Shown here piece after piece: positions 56,813-64,000 of a DNA stretch of 64,000 bases. Location of the stretch: assembly GCA_034359265.1 (NCBI GenBank), contig CP136890.1, forward strand, positions 34,514,501 through 34,578,500. The letters run 5' to 3'. Every line of letters begins with the position of its first letter. The first letter of the stretch is position 1. The notes beneath the pieces were generated by a model. That model saw only the letters and a list, made by a program, of their open reading frames with translations, was not told the DNA's origin and did not search any database. The DNA comes from Canna indica (Eukaryota > Streptophyta > Magnoliopsida > Zingiberales > Cannaceae). A program made the translations under genes and the position numbers.

Positions 56813-58096
56813 GTTCAAAAATAAATGTGCTATCGTTTCATCGAAGTTTTTGCAAAAAGAATATTCAATGATTACTTATAAACCAAAACTATTCAATCTT
56901 ACCCACAAGCGACCATGAAATGATTTTCATAAAAATAATTTTATTTTTAAAGGTATTTTCAGCTTCCACGAGGCCACCCAAGTATCATGTTGATTAGAGA
57001 GCAGATAATTTTTGTGTTTGAGGAAGTTAAATATAGAACTAGCAGTAGACTTACCTCTTGCTTCATTGGTTAACACCCCAAACATCAGGGTAACTCAATC
57101 TGATTCATAACCTGCCACGAATCACAACCGAAAATACTTTGGCCTATCAAGCTATCCCACTAGTGATTAGCCATTAAAGAAGAAACTTTGCCATTTAGAT
57201 GGACCTTAGAAGGATTAAAGAAAGATGGTTTCTAAATACCAATGTCAAGCCATAAGGAGGTATCTTCACCAAAGCACCAATGTCAAGCCATAAGGAGGTA
57301 TCTTCATCATATCCAACTAATTTCCTAAAATCAGGCGTTAGAGTATTGAAAGATACAGTAAAAGAGGCGCCAGACTAGGAGCAGTTCCTAGGAAAGGACT
57401 TCTTATTACCATTAAGTCATATGTATTTAAATTTGACCAATTTAACCCATATAGATTCAAAATTTGATAAATAGGGTATCACTCTTTTAACATTTAAAGC
57501 AATGCTTTTAGTATGCAAATCTTGAACACCCAAGCCTCCACTAGCGTTAGAAGTAGTAATGACCTTAAATAAGATGCATGGATTATGAGGCAAATATTTT
57601 AGATTTTTTTTTCTTCTAATTTTTTTATTAATTTTATCCATACATTGATTTGAAATCTAGGAAAATACCATAGAATGAACCGGAGTAGAATTTAGGATAG
57701 AATTGATTAAACCAAATTTCCAGCATGAGATAGAAAATTAATTTTCCAATTACCAAGCTTAGTATCAATTTAATCATGAATATGGTTATAGCTCTTAGAT
57801 GGGCCCTTCTAGGAGAGATCATAATACCTAGGTATAAAAGGATATGATAATAAGTTTGAAACACATGTTAGAAATAGTTTCCTCTGAACATCGTCTAGGA
57901 AAGAATATTTCAGATTTAGATTAATTAACTTTTTGACCAATGAGCATGTGCTAGTGCTCAAAAATTTATTTCACATTAGATATGCTTTTATCATCCGCTC
58001 AAAAGTTGGCCTAATATCATCAGCGAACATAAGATAACTGAAACTCAAGCTATCATTAAATTTAATATGTATAATTAAGTTGTTTATTATAAACAT
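56813..58096 (-). pseudogene. LINE middle part: RT C-terminal half and zf-RVT region
   Basis: Reading the minus strand from 58096: the RT block FNDSLSFSYLMFADDI with the catalytic FADD (about 58016-58030), then YLGIMISPRRAHLR and the thumb-like region. ASGGLGVQDLHTKSIALNVK (about 57550) with SIWVKLVKFKYI marks the C-terminal RT part. WKLKIPLKIKLFL and CKNFDETIAHLFLN belong to the zf-RVT domain. Many stops and frame changes. It is continuous with 61801-63010 once Copia-D is removed and with 11777 once Copia-A is removed. Confidence 0.85.
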
Positions 58097-59145
58097 TATT
58101 AGGTATTGACTCAAATTGGATCCGAATTGAATCCAACAAGTCTAGCCGAATCTAAATCGGAGTTGATTTGATTAAGAGATGCTTGAACCGATTTGCTAAT
58201 TTGATTGAATCAAATTGAACTGAATTCAATAAAAATCAACCATGATTTTATAATCATGGGCCTTGGAGCCCAGCCCATCATCTTCTCAGGACTCCTGCAA
58301 TGTTGCAGCATAGAGATTAAAAATTAAGGCATGCTTTTGAAGTTGACCAGTCAATATGAAGAATTAATTAAAGTACGTGGTGATGCTTCATGTGATGCTT
58401 CAATTTATTTGGCTTGTTGCAAGCGCATCACACGCAGGATTTTTTCTTCAGCCACCATGTTTGACCACTTCTCACGCAATTTTAATTGCGTTATGCCGCA
58501 ACAAGGATTTCGATCCTTTGCAGTTTGCACTGATTTCTCAGTCCAATTTCCTATTAATTTGGTCAATTATTTTACAGCAGTCGTGTGATTAAATTGAATC
58601 GAACGCAACAAAGAATATTTTGCCACATATTTTGGTCTAAATACGCGGATGCGTCGGCTTCTTTTCGTTATAAAAAGGGATCGAATACAAAGTTTAAAAT
58701 CATCCCACACCAAGAGAAAATCCTCCCATACGAGAGTTTCAGGTATCCAGAAATTAAGAGTGCCGCTACGATCCTTTTCCTAAGGAGTGCCCTTTCTCAG
58801 TTTCCGATATACAGTAGCAGGAGTTCAGTTTCAAGGCAGATCTTACAGAGACAGTGCCTCTACTTCATACCAGTTTTAGGTTCAATTAATTTAAGATAGT
58901 TTGTTGTATTCTGAAGGGGATTTAGATTATTGCACTTTTATTGTAAAAAAAAATCTGGATTTAATAAAGCAGTCTCCTCTTCTCCCTATGGACGTAGGAT
59001 CGACACCCCACCGAGTTCGAACCACGTTAACCCTCTTGTGTCTTTTGTTTTTCTGCATTATTATTATCGAATTTGGTTTTTTCGTTTCTCTCGCCGGGTT
59101 CGGGTTTTGTAGATCCTACAAAAAATTACCTCAAATTTCCTAACA
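58097..59145 (+). repeat. Copia-D 5' LTR
   Basis: It starts TATTAGGTATTGACTC (the 3' copy has the canonical TGTATGGTATTGACTC) and ends TTTCCTAACA. A TATA box TATAAAAA is at 58669-58676 and a polyadenylation-type AATAAA at 58973-58978, giving a plausible U3-R-U5 order. The primer-binding site TTGGTATCGAAGCC follows at 59147. Confidence 0.9.
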
Positions 59146-59173
59146 GTTGGTATCGAAGCCTACTTCCCCAACC

Positions 59174-60673
59174 ATGGCGAGCACCAAATTTGATATTAAG
59201 AAGTTAGATCGCAATGTCAACTATGCACTTTGGTCAATGAAGATGAAAGCGATCTTAACTATGGAGAAAATACATGATGCTATTCTTGGTAAGGATAAGA
59301 TACAGGGAACCGAGTGGGAGAAAGAATATAAAGAGCAAAAGGCAATTGCAATTTTGTACCTAAGTCTGTCAAATGAAATACTTCGAGAAATTGCATCTCA
59401 AAAGACAGCTAAAGGTATTTGGGACAAGCTCGCATCCTTGTAATAGGACAACTCTCACCGGTAAGATGATTTTGAAGCAAAAGCTTCATTTCCTACGTAT
59501 GGCAGAAGGCACATCGATCAAAGAGCATATCAATACTTTTTAGACAATCATCATGGACTTGAAAAATATGGATGTCAAAATCGAAAAGGAAGATAAGGCT
59601 TTATTCTTTTTATGTTCACTTCCTCTTTCTTTTAAAAAATTTCGTGAAACTATGCTTTTTGGAAAGACTACTATTACTCCAGAATAGGTGATCACTGCTC
59701 TTGTGTCTAAGGAGCTTATGGACACACATCTTACAGTAAATTCCTCTGGTGGAGGGAAAGGATAAGCTCTCTACTCTAATGAAGCAGGATGATGTAACAA
59801 ATCAAATGTCACTTGTTATTACTGTAAGAAACGAGGTCACATCAAGTCAGAATATCGCAGTCTTAAGAGAATGTTGCAGCAGCAAAATAAGGGTCAAGAC
59901 GCACATGTGGAGGCCTCTTACGCGGATTTTGAGAAAGTTGAGGTATTGGTCGTGACAGATGGCACACGCACTGCTAAGACACGCCGTGGGCGACGGCGGT
60001 CTCGTCAACGACAACACACCTCAGGTCAAAATTCCTCTTCCTCTTCTTCTGATATGTCTGATCATGCAACATACAATATAGGTCAACAGGCAAACAAGTC
60101 AACCACCAGTAGCATTGATGAGTGATTCCTGATGAGTGGTTCATGGATTCTGGGTGTTTCTACCACATGACTCCACATCGGACGGCTTTTGTGGATTATC
60201 GGCGCACCAATGGTGGAGTAGTTCGTGTCGGCAACAACGTACCTTGCAAAGTTGTCGGATTTGGAATAGTGAAATTAAAATTGCATGATGGCTCGACAAA
60301 GATCCTAGTAAATATTCGTCATGTCCCGAAGCTAGGAAGGAATCTAGTGTCTCTTGGAGTTCTTGACACTAGGGACTATACGACATCCTCTGTAGGAGGA
60401 GTCTTGGAGGTACAGGATGGAGCAACAACGGTACTGAAGGCTCTAAGGACGTCGAATAATTTGTACAAGGTGGACGGATCCATCTTTCGTGAAGCAGTTC
60501 AGATTTTGAGGCAAAACACAGCAAAATCAAACACCAGGTCAGGTATAAATTTTGCTTTCAGGGAAATCCCTTCTCAGAGATACACAATGAAGGAGGAGAC
60601 TCGGAGGACTATGTGGGTTCCTAAGTCCAAGCAAGAAACTGACTTGGCCCACTTGAGCATTGATTCAACGTAG
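59174..60673 (+). pseudogene. Copia-D gag and protease/pre-integrase remnant
   Basis: Gag opens at 59174 (MASTKFDIKKLDRNVNYALW) and continues with AIAILYLSLSNEILREIASQ. After stops at 59441 and 59540, LKNMDVKIEKEDKALFFLCS follows. The zinc knuckle reads CYYCKKRGHIKSEY, with Tyr where the last Cys is expected (about 59815-59860). A Ser/Arg-rich linker precedes the protease block WFMDSGCFYHMTP (60134) and a gag_pre-integrase-like VRVGNNVPCKVVGFG...LVNIRHVPKLGRNLVSLG. The frame ends near 60673 in a non-conserved tail (MWVPKSKQE). No other pol domain follows. Confidence 0.85.
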
Positions 60674-60751
60674 GCCCTATAACATGCCTTGTGGGAGAGG
60701 AGGAGGACTTCTAGAGACTGCATCGATCTCAATTTTTATCAAATGAGGAAT

Positions 60752-61800
60752 TGTATGGTATTGACTCAAATTGGGTTCGAACTGAATCCAACGAGTCTAG
60801 CCGGATCTAAATCGAAGTTGATTTGATTAAGAGATGCTTAAACCGATTTGCTAATTTGATTGAACCAGATTGAACCAGATTCAATCAAAATCAACCATGA
60901 TTTCATAATCATGGACTTTGGAGTTCAGCCCACCATCTTCTCAAGAGACTCATGTAATGTTGCAGCATAGAGATTAAAAATTAAGGCATGCTTTTGAAGT
61001 TGACCCGTCAATACGAAGAATTATAGTATGTGGTGATGCTTCATGTGATGCTTCAATTTATTTGGCTTGTTGCAAGCGCATCACACGCAGGATTTTTTCT
61101 TCAGCCGCCATGTTTGACCACTTCTCACGCAATTTTAATTGCGTTCTGCCGCAACAAGGATTTCGATCCTTTGCAGTTTGCACTGATTTCTCGATCCAAT
61201 TTTCTATTAATTTGGTCAATTGTTTTGCAGCAGTCGTGTGATTAAATCGAATCGAACGCAGCAGAGAATATTTTGCCACATATTTTGGTCTAAATACGCG
61301 GATGCGTCGGCTTCTTTTCATTATAATAAGGGAACGAATACAAAGTTCAAGATCATCCCTCACCAAGAAAAAATCCTCCCATGTGAGAGTTTCAGAGATC
61401 CAGAAATTAAGAGTGCTGCTACGACCCTTTTCCTAAGGAGTGCCCCTTCTTAGTTTTCGACATACAGCAGCAAGAGTTCAGTTTCAAGGCAAATCTTACA
61501 GAGACAGTGCCTCTACTCCGTACCAGTTTCAGGTTCAATTAATTTAAGACAGTTTGTTGTATTCTAAAGGAGATTTAGATTATTGCACTTTTATTGTAAA
61601 AGTTCTTTTCTGAATTTAATAAAGCAGTCTCCTCTTCTCCCTGTGGACGTAGCATCGACACCCCGTCGAGTCCGAATCACGTTAATCCTCTTGTGTCTTT
61701 TATTTTTCTGCATTATTATTATCGAATTTGGTTTTTTCGTTTCTCTCGCCGGGTTCGAGTTTTGTAGATCCTACAGGAAATTACCTCAAATTTCCTAACA
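60752..61800 (+). repeat. Copia-D 3' LTR
   Basis: TGTATGGTATTGACTC...TTTCCTAACA, collinear with the 5' LTR. It is preceded by purine-rich sequence (GAGGAATTG) that may be the polypurine tract. Confidence 0.9.
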
Positions 61801-61805
61801 AACAT

Positions 61806-63010
61806 CTTGGTTGATTAAATTAGAGAGATGTTGAGCAATCATAATATAAAGGTATAGAGATAGAGATACTCTTGGCATATACCATGGTAAGTCTAGATTG
61901 TGAAAGATTAACATTTATTTAAAATGCAAAGTAATTAGGGGTTGAAATACATGCTTTAATCAATTGATGAATTTAATTGGAAATTTAAAAATGTGCAAAG
62001 TAGATACGATGACATCCTAAGAGAGCATATCGTATGCTTTTCCTAAATCAATTTTGATAAAAACGTAAAAAAGTTTACTCTTTTTAGAATATAAAGATTG
62101 AGCTAATTCATGTACTATGAAGATATTATCACGTATATTCCTCCCTTGAATCAATGCAAATTGTTCAAAGGAAAACTTTGACTAAGATGCGATAAGAAAG
62201 ATTGCAAAGCGAAATAAAACAAAAATCCTTAACATGTTTTAGATTATTAATTTTCGGAATAAAAGTTAAAATAGTTCTATTCCAAAGAATAGGTAATTGT
62301 TTAAAACCATAGAATCCTTTAAGGCAATTCATATATGAAGGAGGGATAATATGTCAATATGCCTTGTAGAATTCAGCAGTAAAGCCATCGATACTCGGAT
62401 TTTTACCTCTTGGAAAAAAGCTATATTGGCATCACCATGTTGTATCCAATGTGGCTTGCCTCTAGACCACTATTACATGATATTTGTCGTTATAAAGCAC
62501 GTGCTTTATTATAAAGGCTTCTAAGTTTGGTCTCTTCCTCACTACATACAGAATTAGTGGCCATGTAAGTCTCTAGGGTATTAATTTAGTTATTTGTTGC
62601 CTCAAGATTATCTTCAAGAAAACTTTCCTTGCTCTTTTTTCATTTGGATAAATCATATCTAGTAAATGTAAACCTATTTTAAAAATTACTTATACATTAA
62701 TCACAAGACTCAAGATTACGTCAGGTTGATTACATTGCCTCAAAAGACCCAAGATTTTCAATATAAAAACTATAGAATTTAAACAACTTACATATGTGCA
62801 GCTTTATTTGGGATGATAAACGGAAGTGGATTATGGTCAGAGTAACCCTATTAAGATGTCTAACTTTAGTATATTCATAAAAATGCAACCAAGCTGAATT
62901 AGAGAAAATTCGATTTAATTTTATAAGTATTCAAAGATCCCTAAACCGATTATTACATCAAGTATAAAAAGAACTAGAATAACCAAATCAACTATATTAC
63001 CATTAGCCAT
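61806..63010 (-). pseudogene. LINE 5' part: endonuclease end and RT N-terminal half
   Basis: The minus strand shows AP-endonuclease-like fragments (IFSNSAWLHFYEYTKVRHLN-like run and DHNPLPFI, about 62980-62830; FKFYSFYIENLGSFEAM, about 62790-62740). The linker RGKPHWIQHGDANIAFF (about 62470-62415) follows, then RT blocks: SIDGFTAEFYKAY, TFIPKINNLKHVKDF, ISLCNLSYRILVKV, IQGRNIRDNIFIVHELA and LYIMIAQHLSNLINQDV just before the Copia-D site. All are in shifting frames with stops. This is a plant L1-type ORF2. The 5' end beyond about 63010 is not recognisable, so the copy is 5'-truncated or too decayed. Confidence 0.85.
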
Positions 63011-63430
63011 CAAATAGTTTTTGCTCACTTAATACAATATAAAAATTAGTTTTGCTCTTCTAATTTATAATTCATTTACATATTTCGTCAAGAAAAATAA
63101 ATAACGTTTGGTCAGAAAATTTAAAAAATAAATTTAAAGTTTGTGAGACTGGATTAGAAAATTTCAAATTATATGAGATGAATTGGAACTTGCATGGAGG
63201 AGTCAATTGAAATTAACTCTATTCAAAAATTAGGAAAATGATAAAAGCGGTTCAATTCGGATCGAACCGGTGAGATAGCAAATTCACCCCAAGTTGAATT
63301 AAACCCAAATCCAATCTTCCTCAAGTATAAATCGGCCATGTTGATCCAGTCCAGTGAATTGATGGACCGGCGTAATATTATATGGGCCAACCGAGTCAGC
63401 CCAAAAACGGTTCGCCGGCACAGACACATA
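63011..63430. other. Unassigned flank 5' of the LINE
   Basis: I see no gene or terminus in it. It may still contain decayed LINE sequence. Confidence 0.4.
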
Positions 63431-63431
63431 G

Positions 63432-63720
63432 GGTTGTAAATGAACCAATACAATCGTTAATAACTCGTGAACATACTCGTTTAGGGCTCGTTTACATTCA
63501 ATTATTTATTAAATAAATAAGTATGAACCAAATTTCTAGGCTCGTTTAATAAACAAGCCGAGTTCAAACACAAATAAGCTCGACTCGTTTATCTTCACGA
63601 CCATGCTCGTTTATATATTGTCCGTGAACATACTCGTTTAAATACCCGTTTATTGTTCGTGAACATACTCGTTTAAATACCATTTTATTGTTCGTGAACA
63701 GGTTCGTTTAAATACTTATT
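63432..63720. repeat. Iterated GTTCGTGAACATACTCGTTTA repeats (possible MITE)
   Basis: A unit of about 36-38 bp, GTTTAAATACCCGTTTATTG followed by TTCGTGAACATACTC, is repeated about three times at 63615-63715. Related CGTGAACATACTCGTTTA occurs at 63466. The left end resembles a hAT-type terminus (AGGGTTGTAAATGAACC), but no matching right end or target duplication was found. Confidence 0.5.
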
Positions 63721-63894
63721 TAAATATTTATATTTTATCCCTTTTATAAATTATTAATGGTTAATTGATAAATAACTTAGTTAATTAATATATATTAAAA
63801 TTTAATATTAGTATATTACCCAATAGTCCAATACTATCCATTTCCTAAACCCTAAAAGTAAAACTATTTACTCTACACTCACCCAGCCACCCTC
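63721..63894. other. AT-rich then pyrimidine-rich leader-like sequence
   Basis: The AT-rich part ends near 63830 and is replaced by CT/CA-rich sequence with AAACCCTAAA, resembling a plant 5' leader. Confidence 0.3.
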
Positions 63895-64000
63895 ATGCCG
63901 TCACACACAAGATCCCAACTCCACTCCCCACCCATCTCGACTCTTGGCCATCTGAACTCGCCATCCACGCCGGCCAAGCGACTCCTCTCGCCGGAGCATC
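63895..64000 (+). CDS. Possible start of a host gene, cut by the window end
   Basis: An ATG at 63895 opens a frame (MPSHTRSQLHSPPISTLGHL) that stays open to the window end. The sequence becomes CpG-richer and Pro/Ser-coding. Too short to identify; it may be chance. Confidence 0.25.
   Translation, partial: MPSHTRSQLHSPPISTLGHLNSPSTPAKRLLSPEH

Larger units (their letters stand above)
58097..61800 (+). mobile_element. Copia-D: non-autonomous copia element (gag + protease only)
   Basis: Two LTRs of equal length (1049 bp; 58097-59145 and 60752-61800) flank a 1606-bp interior. The exact 5-bp duplication AACAT (58092-58096 and 61801-61805) interrupts LINE sequence. The LTRs differ at roughly one base in ten over the first 200 bp, mostly transitions, so the insertion is old. 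The interior keeps gag and a protease-like segment. Integrase, RT and RNase H are deleted. Confidence 0.95.

Noticed and set aside
1..64000. CRISPR arrays, rRNA or bacterial-type operons
   Set aside because: The tandem repeats are long, AT-rich and without unique spacers, and the window is plant nuclear DNA.

Overview
This is a stretch of a flowering-plant nuclear genome that is mostly nested transposable elements. The evidence is plant-type LTR retrotransposons primed by initiator tRNA-Met, a plant L1-type LINE with an RNase H tail, plant hAT and PIF/Harbinger elements, and one intact plant NDR1/HIN1-like gene. I cannot fix the species or decide between monocot and dicot.

Layout. 1-4617 is AT-rich flank with a 148-bp tandem repeat, a hAT-type MITE and weak exon-like pieces on the minus strand. 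4618-7135 is a 2.5-kb solo LTR (TG...CA, target duplication ACTCA). 7136-8440 is more exon-like sequence and a GC-rich island. The only intact host gene recognised is the NHL13-like gene at 8884-9696 (minus). Everything from about 10.1 kb to 63 kb is one LINE copy (minus) swollen by later insertions.

The nest, oldest to youngest, can be read from target-site duplications and from reading frames that close up when each insert is removed. The LINE is split by Copia-A (11778-56812, minus) and by Copia-D (58097-61800, plus). Copia-A holds Copia-B (14136-53168, plus) and the solo LTR Gypsy-C (53210-55720). Copia-B, a gag-only element, holds a hAT element (16072-19234), a hAT MITE in its 3' LTR (51345-51798) and a PIF/Harbinger element (19953-47652). 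The Harbinger holds Gypsy-A (20390-24302, minus) and Gypsy-B (25812-42728, plus). The nest is therefore five levels deep: LINE, Copia-A, Copia-B, Harbinger, Gypsy-B.

Two items stand out. Gypsy-B is not an ordinary element. It is LTR-internal-LTR-internal-LTR inside a single 5-bp target duplication (CTTCC). Its middle LTR is a chimera: its first 2.2 kb match the right LTR and its last part matches the left LTR, as expected from unequal crossing-over between the two LTRs of one dead element. Second, the Harbinger carries, besides its Myb/SANT-like ORF and DDE transposase, a short same-strand ORF for a GRF-type zinc-finger protein with a C-terminal membrane segment, 89 bp past the transposase stop.

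The element genes work only in the sense of their own mobility (gag/pol for LTR elements, endonuclease/RT/RNase H for the LINE, transposase plus Myb-like partner for Harbinger). Nearly all are broken. The window end (63.9-64.0 kb) may hold the start of another host gene.
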